Source: an uncultured Cytophagales bacterium (GTDB taxonomy: Bacteria; Bacteroidota; Bacteroidia; Cytophagales; Amoebophilaceae). From it: a DNA stretch of 64,000 nt. The notes below the pieces were generated by a model. It searched no databases, was not told the DNA's origin, and worked only from the letters and a program-made list of their open reading frames with translations. The translations under genes and the position numbers were made by a program. Of this stretch, positions 10,885 through 18,552 are shown one piece after another. How positions within the stretch are numbered: position 1 is the stretch's first letter; the number at the start of each line of letters is the position of its first letter. The stretch is from NCBI GenBank assembly GCA_946547305.1, contig CAMNOX010000004.1, positions 23,476 to 87,475 on the forward strand. Direction: 5' to 3'.

Positions 10885-10912
10885 AATAACTTCAATTATT
10901 GAACGTTGTTAT
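10885..10912 (+). terminator. Possible hairpin downstream of fusA
   Basis: A perfect inverted repeat (ttcaat, one base, attgaa; 10891-10903) sits inside an outer pairing of ataac with gttat, and a short T-containing stretch follows. Its place just after fusA suits a terminator or 3' processing hairpin, but the stem is all A/T-rich and weak. Confidence 0.3.
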
Positions 10913-10937
10913 GTTTTAACTTTGGTGTGATCTATTG

Positions 10938-10951
10938 TTGGTCTATAGTGT
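10938..10951 (+). promoter_or_regulatory. Upstream element shared by two paralogous secreted-protein genes (copy 1)
   Basis: The 14-base string ttggtctatagtgt ends 53 bases before the ATG at 11004. Almost the same string (13 of 14) lies at the matching place, 54 bases before the paralogue at 12376. Conservation at equal distance in otherwise diverged intergenic DNA suggests a promoter or regulator site kept after gene duplication. The sigma-factor class cannot be told from two copies. Confidence 0.4.
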
Positions 10952-11003
10952 CTTTTTTTAGTTTAATTTGTTTTATCTAAAACAAAGTTGTATATATTTT
11001 AAT

Positions 11004-12131
11004 ATGTATGTTATAAATATGGCAGTTGTGAAAATTTTTAGAAATTTATTTTGTGTGTATTTATTTGCCAGTTATTTAGTTTTTTATTCTGAGTGTGGGT
11101 CTTGTTGTCTTTGTCGTAAAAAAAATGGTATTGGTGGAGGATCTATAAATAGTGGTGGTAATATTGGTTCTAAAAAATATGATGAGAAAGGAGGACCTAA
11201 GAAAGTACTTGTGAAAGACAAATCAAAGGTAGATTCAAAGGCAGGTTCAAAAGTAGATCTAAAGGCAGGTTCAAAGGTAGATCCACTGGCAGGTTTAAAA
11301 GTAGATCCACTGGCAGAGTCAAAGAAAGTATCTGTGGAAGGCAAACCAAAGCCAGAACTAAAGAAAGTAGATCCAAAGGTAGAAACAAAGAAGGAAAAAC
11401 AGGATGAAACAGATAAGAAAGGTATACCAAATGGAGGTGACGAAAAGAAGAAGGAGTTTAAAGAAAAGTATTATAAAATTGTAGATGGGAAACATGATGA
11501 GATAACGAAACAAAATAGTGGTGTGAAAATTGATAATGGGAATGGTTATTTCTTTATTGATGGAGGAATGGCGGTGGGGAATGCCATCTATGGATACGAA
11601 GGTGAAAGTCTGTCAAAGAATAATATTTATAAGTTTAAAATAACGAATATTATGGCTAAGTCTTTCGGAAAGGATGCTAAAATTGTAACAGAATGTGTTT
11701 GTCCTGATGGAATTGAAGATAAATTCAAGTATAATTTAAGTGTAATAAAAGGTGGGGATATTGCTTCATTACGTCCTAATGAATCAAGGGAGTTAGAATT
11801 TCAATTTACAAATATTGAAAATCTTCCCTGTAATAGAGAAGATGGTGGTAAAGAATATCTAGGATATTTTTATATTACTGATGGTGGGAAAATGCTTAAA
11901 GGAGTTAGATCTAATAATCCTGTAGTTGGCAGTGATGCCGAAGTTGTTTTTCTAGTAGGACTTAATCTTCTGAAGAAGGATAATGAATTAGGCAAATATA
12001 AGGATAGGATTAATGAATTTAGACAGGAGTTTAATGTAGAAAATAATGAATTTTCTGATGATAAAATTCTTGCTGCATTAAAAAATAACAGTTTTAATTT
12101 TGATGCAGCATTTGGTGTTTTATATGATTAA
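11004..12131 (+). CDS. Secreted Cys-cluster protein with repeat linker and UBA/CUE-like C-terminus
   Basis: Unrecognised as a whole. Residues 1-30 form a signal-like hydrophobic segment followed by a cysteine cluster (ECGSCCLC). A Gly/Ser stretch and a Lys/Val/Asp/Pro-rich linker follow, built partly from four 8-residue repeats (SKVDxxAG). Next comes a probable beta-sandwich domain of about 190 residues (from FIDGGMAVGNAIYGYEG to GSDAEVVFLVGLN), and last a helical module of about 40 residues (EFRQEFNV, FSDDKILAALK, FNFDAAFGVLYD) whose spacing resembles UBA/CUE ubiquitin-binding domains. The start at 11004 was chosen because it aligns residue for residue with the ATG of the paralogue at 12376; the TTG at 10968 would add an unsupported extension. 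The functional assignment is a hypothesis. Confidence 0.75.
   Translation: MYVINMAVVKIFRNLFCVYLFASYLVFYSECGSCCLCRKKNGIGGGSINSGGNIGSKKYDEKGGPKKVLVKDKSKVDSKAGSKVDLKAGSKVDPLAGLKVDPLAESKKVSVEGKPKPELKKVDPKVETKKEKQDETDKKGIPNGGDEKKKEFKEKYYKIVDGKHDEITKQNSGVKIDNGNGYFFIDGGMAVGNAIYGYEGESLSKNNIYKFKITNIMAKSFGKDAKIVTECVCPDGIEDKFKYNLSVIKGGDIASLRPNESRELEFQFTNIENLPCNREDGGKEYLGYFYITDGGKMLKGVRSNNPVVGSDAEVVFLVGLNLLKKDNELGKYKDRINEFRQEFNVENNEFSDDKILAALKNNSFNFDAAFGVLYD
11223..11318 (+). repeat. In-frame 24-base tandem repeat, four units
   Basis: Four consecutive 24-base units (11223-11246, 11247-11270, 11271-11294, 11295-11318), each encoding a variant of the 8-residue SKVDxxAG. Units differ by a few substitutions, with no length changes. 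Being a multiple of three, gain or loss of units would alter linker length without breaking the frame. Confidence 0.9.
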
Positions 12132-12308
12132 ATTAATTTTATTTACTGTTTTTTCTAAATTTGTCTATTGTCACTGGTAGTTATTTGATATTTGTATTTA
12201 TTTTTTAATAGTTTACTGTTATTTATTAAGTCTGTGTAATTAGGTTGACTTATTTTTAGGAACGAATATAGGTAGGTGTTGAATAGATAAAAGCATATAT
12301 CCATAAAA

Positions 12309-12322
12309 TTGGTCTAAAGTGT
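12309..12322 (+). promoter_or_regulatory. Upstream element shared by two paralogous secreted-protein genes (copy 2)
   Basis: The string ttggtctaaagtgt matches copy 1 (10938-10951) at 13 of 14 bases and lies 54 bases before the ATG at 12376. See copy 1 for the argument that this is a conserved promoter-region site. Confidence 0.4.
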
Positions 12323-12375
12323 GTGTTTTTAAAATTTTATTTGGTTTAATATAATATATTTATATATATATTATT

Positions 12376-12873
12376 ATGTTTGGTATATATAGAACACTTG
12401 TAAAGACTTTTATGAAGTTATTTTGTGTGTATTCCCATTTTAGTTGTGTAGTTTTTTATTCTGAGTATACGTCCTATTGTTGTTGTAAAAAGAAAAATAA
12501 AAGTAATGGTGGTAATAATAATAGGAGTAGTAATGGTGTAGAATCTACAAAGGGTAATAATAATGGGTCTAAGAAGGATGATAAGAAAGTAGGTCCTAAG
12601 AAAGTACTTGAGAAAGGCAAATCAAATGTAGATCCAAAGATAAATCAAAAGGTAAATCCAAAGAAAGTAGAACCAGAGAAAGTACCTGTGGAAGACAAAT
12701 CAAAGGTAGATCCAAAGATAAATGAGGATGATTTAAAAAAGATTGAAGCCTTTAGGGAAAAATTTAATCTTCCAAAGGATGATTTTTCTGACATTCGTCT
12801 TCTTAATGTACTAAAGAAGGACGATGATGGTGATTTTGAGAAAGCTTTTTCATACCTATATGAAGATAATTAG
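12376..12873 (+). CDS. Secreted Cys-cluster protein, short paralogue with UBA/CUE-like C-terminus
   Basis: A 165-residue paralogue of the gene at 11004. The N-terminus aligns without gaps (shared VK, LFCVY, VFYSE), followed by a cysteine cluster (CCCKKK), an Asn/Gly/Ser tract, and a Lys/Val/Asp/Pro linker sharing the words GPKKVL and KSKVDPK. The beta-rich middle domain of the larger copy is missing. The C-terminal 40 residues (AFREKFNLP, FSDIRLLNVLKK, GDFEKAFSYLYED) match the same helical module as in the long copy and have the three-helix pattern of UBA/CUE domains. That two paralogues keep only the signal region, linker and C-terminal module suggests the last is the functional part. No enzyme motif is seen. 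Confidence 0.75.
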   Translation: MFGIYRTLVKTFMKLFCVYSHFSCVVFYSEYTSYCCCKKKNKSNGGNNNRSSNGVESTKGNNNGSKKDDKKVGPKKVLEKGKSNVDPKINQKVNPKKVEPEKVPVEDKSKVDPKINEDDLKKIEAFREKFNLPKDDFSDIRLLNVLKKDDDGDFEKAFSYLYEDN

Positions 12874-12970
12874 TTTTATTTACTGATTAATATAATTGTG
12901 TTTATTGTTATAAATGATAGTTGTAATGTAATTATATTTATTTTTAATAGTGCTATGATTGTTTGCTAAG

Positions 12971-13042
12971 TGGAGATAATGGGACTTGAACCCATGATCT
13001 TTTGAATGCGAATCAAAAACTTTACCTCTAAGCTATATCCCC
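12971..13042 (-). tRNA. tRNA-Ala (anticodon CGC)
   Basis: A complete 72-base cloverleaf reads on the minus strand. The 7-base-pair acceptor stem (GGGGATA with TATCTCC) contains the G3:U70 wobble pair that defines alanine tRNAs. The D arm is GCTT/AAGT, the anticodon stem TTTGA/TCAAA with loop TTCGCAT (anticodon CGC), and the T arm has TTCAAGT. Discriminator A; CCA is not encoded. It lies 63 bases downstream of the yugP-like gene on the same strand. The CGC anticodon, reading only GCG, is unusual for an AT-rich genome. Confidence 0.93.
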
Positions 13043-13105
13043 TTAAAATTATATTTAATAAAATAATGTAAAATTTCTGAATGTGTGTAATATTATAATA
13101 TTTTA

Positions 13106-13843
13106 TTAATCATCTCTACGACGACTATCTACAATACTGATTAATCTAAGTAATTCTGCTAGAGAACTGATTGCAGCGAGGAGATATGTCATTGCAGCTA
13201 ACCTCAATGCTCCTTTAGCACATTTTAGCTCTTCACCGGTTACAACTTTATTTTCATCTAACCACTGAATTGCTCTACTACTGGCGTTAAACTCTACTGG
13301 TAATGTTATTATGGTAAATAATGTTGTTATTGAGAATAGTATAACACCTACTTCAAGCGGAAACAGGTTTACATCAATCATTAAGATCCCAAATATTAGG
13401 AATATATTCAAGAATTTAGTACTGAAGGACACCATTGGGGCCATTATAGATCTTAGATGTAAAAACAAATACCCTCTGTTATGTTGAATTGCGTGACCAC
13501 ATTCATGTGCTGCTACTGCTACTGCACCTATATTTCTACCATTATAAACATCACTACTTAAATTCAGAGTTTTATTTATAGGATTATAGTGGTCAGACAA
13601 AAATCCATCTACTCTAACTATTTTAATGTCATCAATAAAGAAGTCATTTAAGATATCTTGTGCAACCTCTGCTCCAGATTTGCCGGAACTTAAACTTGTC
13701 ATCGAATATTTTTTCATTTTAGAGCTTAACAGATATTGGACCAATAAACTAACAAAAAAACACGTTATAACAACTAAATATAGAATGTTACACTGATGTG
13801 GATAAACGTATATCATAATTACTTTATAATAAAAAACACACAT
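13106..13843 (-). CDS. Membrane zinc metalloprotease, YugP family
   Basis: Belongs to the YugP-type neutral zinc metallopeptidases, integral membrane proteins probably involved in envelope protein turnover. The zinc motif HECGH lies at about residues 113-117, preceded by the family pattern GAVAVAA, with SLSSGKSGAEVA and DHYNPINKTLNLS upstream. Hydrophobic segments occur at the N-terminus (ILYLVVITCFFVSLLV), after the active site (FLNIFLIFGILM and GVILFSITTLFTII) and near the end (LRLAAMTYLLAAI). A conserved glutamate region, PVEFNASSRAI, follows the membrane segments. The first ATG (13843) is used; another at 13816 is also possible and nearer to family length. Likely co-oriented with the downstream tRNA-Ala. 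Confidence 0.88.
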   Translation of the reverse strand: MCVFYYKVIMIYVYPHQCNILYLVVITCFFVSLLVQYLLSSKMKKYSMTSLSSGKSGAEVAQDILNDFFIDDIKIVRVDGFLSDHYNPINKTLNLSSDVYNGRNIGAVAVAAHECGHAIQHNRGYLFLHLRSIMAPMVSFSTKFLNIFLIFGILMIDVNLFPLEVGVILFSITTLFTIITLPVEFNASSRAIQWLDENKVVTGEELKCAKGALRLAAMTYLLAAISSLAELLRLISIVDSRRRDD

Positions 13844-14027
13844 TATTAAAATATTTCCTCATAAAAATTTTCTGGACAATATAGTGCAATTAATTAGAAT
13901 AAAGATACAGATAATAAAAAAAAATTAGTGAAATAAATCAAAATTAAAACACCAACTGATCTTAGATTATGCTCTGCTGTATTTCTACCCTGAAGTTATA
14001 TAATCCAGGCATCATTGGTGAAATGCT

Positions 14028-14327
14028 TTATCTAATCCTAATATCCACGCAGCTAGGAAGACTTATACTAGATAGTCTCTTTACAACAGCGTCAGAATCA
14101 GTAAAAATATCCAACAATCTGATATGCGTACATAACATAAACTGGTCATTAGATTCCTTATAAACGTGAGGAGATCTCTTAACTGTAAATAATTCTTTTT
14201 TAGATGGCATAGGAACTGGTCCAGAAATAGGTACACTCATCTTTTTCATTTCTCCGACTATTAACTGCATCGACTTATCTACCAATCCTGGATCATACGA
14301 TGACATAATTACTCTAATCTTTTTCAT
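14028..14327 (-). CDS. rpsJ: 30S ribosomal protein S10
   Basis: Small-subunit protein S10 (99 residues; family about 100). Family landmarks are KIRVIMSSYDPGLVDKS, GPVPMPSKKELFTVKRSPHV and the ending RLLDIF with LPSCVDIRI. S10 normally opens the S10 ribosomal operon or follows fusA in Bacteroidota. Here it is alone, facing away from valS, and neither rplC nor other ribosomal genes follow. The 184 bases downstream (13844-14027) contain no gene I can support. Some substitutions are unusual but the protein looks intact. Confidence 0.95.
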   Translation of the reverse strand: MKKIRVIMSSYDPGLVDKSMQLIVGEMKKMSVPISGPVPMPSKKELFTVKRSPHVYKESNDQFMLCTHIRLLDIFTDSDAVVKRLSSISLPSCVDIRIR

Positions 14328-14455
14328 CTAATTTGAGTTTAATAAATTTTAGTCACATTTTTAAATTTGTTATTATTTTTTTTACAATGGTATTGAATTG
14401 TGATTGACAATATTATACAAGATAGGATTTATTTTGGTTTATTAAGTTGTAACTA

Positions 14456-16462
14456 ATGTATATGTCAATAAAAAATGGTTTCGATGTGTATTCTATAATC
14501 ATGCCACCACCAAATATAACTGGTGTATTACATATGGGACATCTATTAAATATGACAATACAGGATGTTTTGATAAGATACAATAGTAATAAATTCCGTG
14601 ATGTATATTGGGTACCTGGGTTGGATCATGCTGCAATAGCTACTGAAAATAGGGTTATAGATTATCTTAAGAAAGAAAAGAATATTGAAAAAGAGAATAT
14701 ATCAAGAGAAGAATTTTTGAAATATTGTTGGGAATGGAAGGATAAGTACGGTAATACGATAATAGAACAAATAAAGAATATTAATTGTCGTTGTAACTGG
14801 GATAGATTACATTTTACATTGGATAATGATGTGTCTGATTTGGTTAATGATACTTTTATTAGAATGTTTAATGATGGTTTAATTTATAGGTCCAGTAAGA
14901 TCGTAAATTGGGATTGTAAAAATAAGACTGCTATTTCTGATGAGGAAGTTATATATAGGGATGTAGATGGTGTTTTATATTATTTAAAATATAAATTTGT
15001 TGACTCTGATGAATATTTGATAGTAGCTACATCTAGGCCTGAAACTATATTTGGAGATGTTGCAATCTGTGTCAATCCAAATGATAGTAGGTATATAAAG
15101 TTTATTGGGAGGGAGGTATTAGTTCCTATTATTAATAGAAAGATTAAAATTATAGGAGATGATTATGTTGATAAGGATTTTGGCTCTGGATGTTTAAAGG
15201 TAACTCCATGTCATGATTTTAATGATTATAAACTTGGCGAAAAACATAAGTTAGATTTTATAAATATCTTAAATGATGATGGAACTTTGAATGAAGAATG
15301 CGGAGAATTTAATAATTTGAGTATAAATGTTGCTAGAAAATGTATAAAGGCAAGATTACAAGAATTGGATTTAATATTAAAAGAGGAAAGATATAAAACG
15401 CGAATTGGTTTTTCTGAAAGGACTAATACAGTTGTTGAACCTAGAATATCTAAGCAATGGTTTATAAAAATGTCTGAATTATCTAAGCCTGCACTTAAGG
15501 TAGTTTTAGATGGTGATATAAAATTTTATCCAGAGAAGTTTGTTAATGTTTATAAATCTTGGATGGAAAATATTAACGATTGGTGTATTTCAAGGCAGTT
15601 ATATTGGGGTCACAGGATACCAATATTTTATTATAAAGATAAGATTATTGCTGCTCATGATGTCCAGGAAGCGAGTAAATTATTGAATTGTGATGTTGAT
15701 GAAATAGAACAGGATAAGGATGTATTAGATACGTGGTTTTCGGCTTCATTGTGGCCTATAGTCTGTACTGAAGGCTTATTAAAATTACCAACTAACGATT
15801 TAATAACTGGTCATGATATTATATTTTTCTGGGTTGCAAGAATGATAGTAATGACTTATTATTTAAAAAAAGAAATTCCTTTTAGAAACGTTTATTTTAC
15901 TGGTCTTATTAGGGATAATAAAGGTAGAAAAATGTCTAAGTCGCTTGGAAATTCTCCTGATGTATTAGATTTAATTAATAAATATGGTTCTGATGGTGTT
16001 AGGTTCGGTATATTGTTAAATACTCAGGCAGGAAATGATTTAAAATTCGATGAAAAATGCTGTAAGCAGGGGCGTAACTTCGTTACTAAGATAAAAAACG
16101 CCTATAGATTATTAAATATTTGGAAAGAACAATGTGGAAATTTTGAAATAAGTGATATAAATAATGATTTTGATAAAGGTGTGTGTTTAAATGAAGATGA
16201 TATAAGTCATTTTGAACGACTTGTTGATGATGTCGAATGTAAAGTTAATGAGAAATTTAGCGAATATAAAATTAATGAGGTCGCTATGATGTTATATAGG
16301 TTATTTTGGGATGATTTTTGTTCTAATTTATTAGAAACCCAGAAGAGCAAAGTTGATAAAATAGGCACCAAAAGACTTTTTATTGTATTTAGTAGATTAA
16401 TGAAGTTGTTAAATCCATTTATTCCAGAAATTACAGTAAATATTTTACAAGAAATAAATTAG
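14456..16462 (+). CDS. valS: Valyl-tRNA synthetase, shortened at both ends
   Basis: Class I synthetase charging tRNA-Val. HIGH motif as HMGH (residues 26-29), PPPNITGVLHMGH, the CP1 editing domain with ATSRPETIFGD and GSGCLKVTPCHDFND, WCISRQLYWGHRIP, DVLDTWFSASLWP, and the KMSKS motif (about residue 492) followed by LGNSPD are all present. At 668 residues it is about 200 shorter than usual (about 880). The N-terminus begins almost at the catalytic core, and a TAA two codons before the ATG rules out an upstream extension. The C-terminus stops soon after LLNPFIPEIT, so most of the anticodon-side tail and the whole coiled-coil arm are gone. Catalytic and editing motifs are intact, so this is more likely genome reduction than a pseudogene. 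Confidence 0.93.
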   Translation: MYMSIKNGFDVYSIIMPPPNITGVLHMGHLLNMTIQDVLIRYNSNKFRDVYWVPGLDHAAIATENRVIDYLKKEKNIEKENISREEFLKYCWEWKDKYGNTIIEQIKNINCRCNWDRLHFTLDNDVSDLVNDTFIRMFNDGLIYRSSKIVNWDCKNKTAISDEEVIYRDVDGVLYYLKYKFVDSDEYLIVATSRPETIFGDVAICVNPNDSRYIKFIGREVLVPIINRKIKIIGDDYVDKDFGSGCLKVTPCHDFNDYKLGEKHKLDFINILNDDGTLNEECGEFNNLSINVARKCIKARLQELDLILKEERYKTRIGFSERTNTVVEPRISKQWFIKMSELSKPALKVVLDGDIKFYPEKFVNVYKSWMENINDWCISRQLYWGHRIPIFYYKDKIIAAHDVQEASKLLNCDVDEIEQDKDVLDTWFSASLWPIVCTEGLLKLPTNDLITGHDIIFFWVARMIVMTYYLKKEIPFRNVYFTGLIRDNKGRKMSKSLGNSPDVLDLINKYGSDGVRFGILLNTQAGNDLKFDEKCCKQGRNFVTKIKNAYRLLNIWKEQCGNFEISDINNDFDKGVCLNEDDISHFERLVDDVECKVNEKFSEYKINEVAMMLYRLFWDDFCSNLLETQKSKVDKIGTKRLFIVFSRLMKLLNPFIPEITVNILQEIN

Positions 16463-16524
16463 TGGATTAATAATTATTTTTTTAATAAACTTCTGTATTC
16501 TAGATAAATTCTTATATTGTAAAT

Positions 16525-17214
16525 ATGAGTGTGTGTAGGTTTGCTTTTGTTGGTTTAATATTAGGTTTTAATATTATTGGTGGTTGTTTTGACTGTATTG
16601 ATAAAGATCCGGGTATGAATTTAAGTACAAATTTGAGTGCAAATTCAAGTGCAAATTCAAGTGCAAATTCAAGTGCAAATTCAAGTGCAAATTCAAGTGA
16701 GAAGAATCATAGAATTTATGATGGTAAACTATATGTATATTGTTCAGATAATAGTTTGAAGTGTAGAATTGAGAGTATTTACAGAGAAAAGATAGCTGAA
16801 ATAAATAAAAAAAGAAATATAACTTCAAATGAAGCTATCGAAATTTATTATAATTACGTTAAACCAATCATAGTTGAAGAGTATGTTATGGATGGAGAGC
16901 TAGTAGTGTTTAATTTACTTGATGGTAAGGATGATGAAGAAATTAGTGAAGAGAATAAAGATAAACCTATCTGTTATCCTTACGAAATTTATTGTGTCCC
17001 TCGTCCACAAGAATTTGGAATAGATGTTGCTTGGTATAATAAGAACATGAAAGGTGTCTCTAATAGTAAGGGGCTTGAAGCATTAAGAAATAAGTGTAAC
17101 GAACCAGTTAAGAATGATGACGCATCTGGTATAATGAATGATATTTCTGATGAATCAGCTGCAGATATGGACCCAGTGTTAAAATTATTTATTGAACAAT
17201 TTGAAAAAAAGTAA
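16525..17214 (+). CDS. Secreted or lipoprotein-like protein with Asn-Ser-Ser repeats
   Basis: Not recognised. The N-terminus (SVCRFAFVGLILGFNIIGGCFDC) looks like a signal peptide with a possible lipobox (IGGC) and two cysteines, as in the other exported Cys-cluster proteins here. A low-complexity stretch of SANS units follows, encoded by 12-base repeats. The remainder (about 180 residues) has no motif I know; it includes cysteine pairs (YCSDNSLKCR, ICYPYEIYC) that could form disulfides outside the cytoplasm and an acidic C-terminal region. It ends seven bases from the convergent surA-like stop codon. A gene because it is long, open, starts with a signal segment, and its codon use is like its neighbours. 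Confidence 0.72.
   Translation: MSVCRFAFVGLILGFNIIGGCFDCIDKDPGMNLSTNLSANSSANSSANSSANSSANSSEKNHRIYDGKLYVYCSDNSLKCRIESIYREKIAEINKKRNITSNEAIEIYYNYVKPIIVEEYVMDGELVVFNLLDGKDDEEISEENKDKPICYPYEIYCVPRPQEFGIDVAWYNKNMKGVSNSKGLEALRNKCNEPVKNDDASGIMNDISDESAADMDPVLKLFIEQFEKK
16624..16695 (+). repeat. In-frame 12-base tandem repeat, six units
   Basis: Six head-to-tail 12-base units, five of them identical (agtgcaaattca) and the first diverged. They encode S-A-N-S repeats, which create a run of Asn-Ser-Ser triplets. The near-perfect copies suggest recent expansion by slippage; the 12-base length keeps the frame. Confidence 0.92.
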
Positions 17215-17220
17215 GGTAAT

Positions 17221-18537
17221 TTATAGAGTTTTATTAATAAACCATCTTCTACAGACGTCGTATCCTAGGTCGATATTTACATCTATATCACTGTTGTTTA
17301 ATGCATTTTTTGTTATTTTATCCATGTTATTGTCTTGTAGGTTTTTGTTGTATTCTTTTATTAGTACGTCGTAATCAATATTATTAGGATCGTCGTGTTT
17401 GTGTATTTTTTTTAGGTACAGCAATCTATATCCATTAGAACCATCACCATTAATAGGCATTGGGTCGCTTATATCACCTTCTTTTAATTTAATTATTGTG
17501 TTATAGTCAGCTTCAGGTATATCATCTTTAGTTAACAAGCAGTTATTATTATTATTTAGTAAAACACCGTAGTAATTTTTATTAGATTCATTTTGAGAAT
17601 ATTTACTTACTGCTTCGTTCCATGACATTTTGTTGTTTTTTATATCATTGGCTATTTTTTTTGCATATTCTGAGAGTTTGTTATTGCCATGGTTATTATA
17701 GAGTGTTAGTCCGATAACATTGTATAAGTTCATATTTTTTTCTGTCCATTTTATTATGTAGTAGGCATCTTGTGTCTTTATTATATCCGAAATTTCATTT
17801 TTTTTTAATTTAATTAGGTAATAGTTGAATGGGTATTCGTCGGTTAGAACGTTTATTAAACCAAGGTTTATATCTTTATCAGAATATTTGGCTATTATTT
17901 TTTCAAAATCGTCTTTTTTATTTGTAATCTCAGTATGGATTTTTTTTATTAAATTATCTATCTCATTATTTCGACATTCATATATAACTAGCTCAGAAAT
18001 CTCATATTTGTCTTTTTTATTTTTGTTGTTATGTTTTTTTGAGAATTCAATTATCTTTTCTGGAGAGGTGTATTCGTTTATTGATAGTCCCTGCATTATT
18101 AGTGACATTAGAAGCTGCTCCTTTTGTATCTTTAAATTGTTATTTATGTAATCAGATACATTCGCTCCAATTTGTTTGATAAACTCTTGTTCATCATTAT
18201 TAAAATAATCTTTCAAAATTTTATAGCAATAACTTTCAATTTCTTTTTCTATGAATTTTGTTTGTATATCTATCTGGCTTTTTATTTCTTTTTTGTTGTA
18301 CATATCCTTGTAATGTGCTTTGATTATTTTGTTATTAATCAGATTATTTAAAATTTTTACATCGTAAAAATTAGGAACATTAGAGTATTTATAAAAATTC
18401 TTCATGTCTATTATGTCGGAAATCATTATTTGTTCATTACAGATATTAACCAAAGGACCGTTGATGACTTGACTTGGGTAAATTTTTAAGAATATCAAAA
18501 TAAACAAGATTGAAACCCTATAATTCATAAAAAGCAT
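17221..18537 (-). CDS. SurA-like periplasmic peptidyl-prolyl isomerase (parvulin type)
   Basis: Probable periplasmic chaperone for outer-membrane proteins. It has an N-terminal signal segment (SILFILIFLKIYPSQV), a SurA-type N-terminal helical region (VNICNEQIMISDI, LNNLINNKIIKAHY), then two parvulin-like domains: ISELVIYEC with a following FEKIIAKYSDKDINLGLI, and LYNVIGLTLYNN with WNEAVSKYSQ and the ending GDISDPMPINGDGSNGYRLLYLKK. The pattern of Bacteroidota SurA proteins (about 450 residues) fits the 438 residues here. Parvulin catalytic residues are poorly kept, so it may be chaperone only. It is the third gene of a minus-strand run atpG-infC-surA, 15 bases after infC. A second ATG three codons in is also possible. 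Confidence 0.8.
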   Translation of the reverse strand: MLFMNYRVSILFILIFLKIYPSQVINGPLVNICNEQIMISDIIDMKNFYKYSNVPNFYDVKILNNLINNKIIKAHYKDMYNKKEIKSQIDIQTKFIEKEIESYCYKILKDYFNNDEQEFIKQIGANVSDYINNNLKIQKEQLLMSLIMQGLSINEYTSPEKIIEFSKKHNNKNKKDKYEISELVIYECRNNEIDNLIKKIHTEITNKKDDFEKIIAKYSDKDINLGLINVLTDEYPFNYYLIKLKKNEISDIIKTQDAYYIIKWTEKNMNLYNVIGLTLYNNHGNNKLSEYAKKIANDIKNNKMSWNEAVSKYSQNESNKNYYGVLLNNNNNCLLTKDDIPEADYNTIIKLKEGDISDPMPINGDGSNGYRLLYLKKIHKHDDPNNIDYDVLIKEYNKNLQDNNMDKITKNALNNSDIDVNIDLGYDVCRRWFINKTL

Positions 18538-18552
18538 AACAATTACAAATAA

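Noticed and set aside
10968..11003. TTG-started extension of the secreted gene at 11004
   Set aside because: Alignment with the paralogue at 12376 puts both starts at the same place without the extension.
11572..12020. Middle domain of the secreted protein at 11004 as an NBR1-type FW (four-tryptophan) domain
   Set aside because: The beta-sandwich plus UBA order is suggestive, but the tryptophans of FW domains are missing; only a generic beta-sandwich is supported.
13969..14163. Short plus-strand frame overlapping rpsJ
   Set aside because: Antisense to the intact rpsJ; no family similarity.
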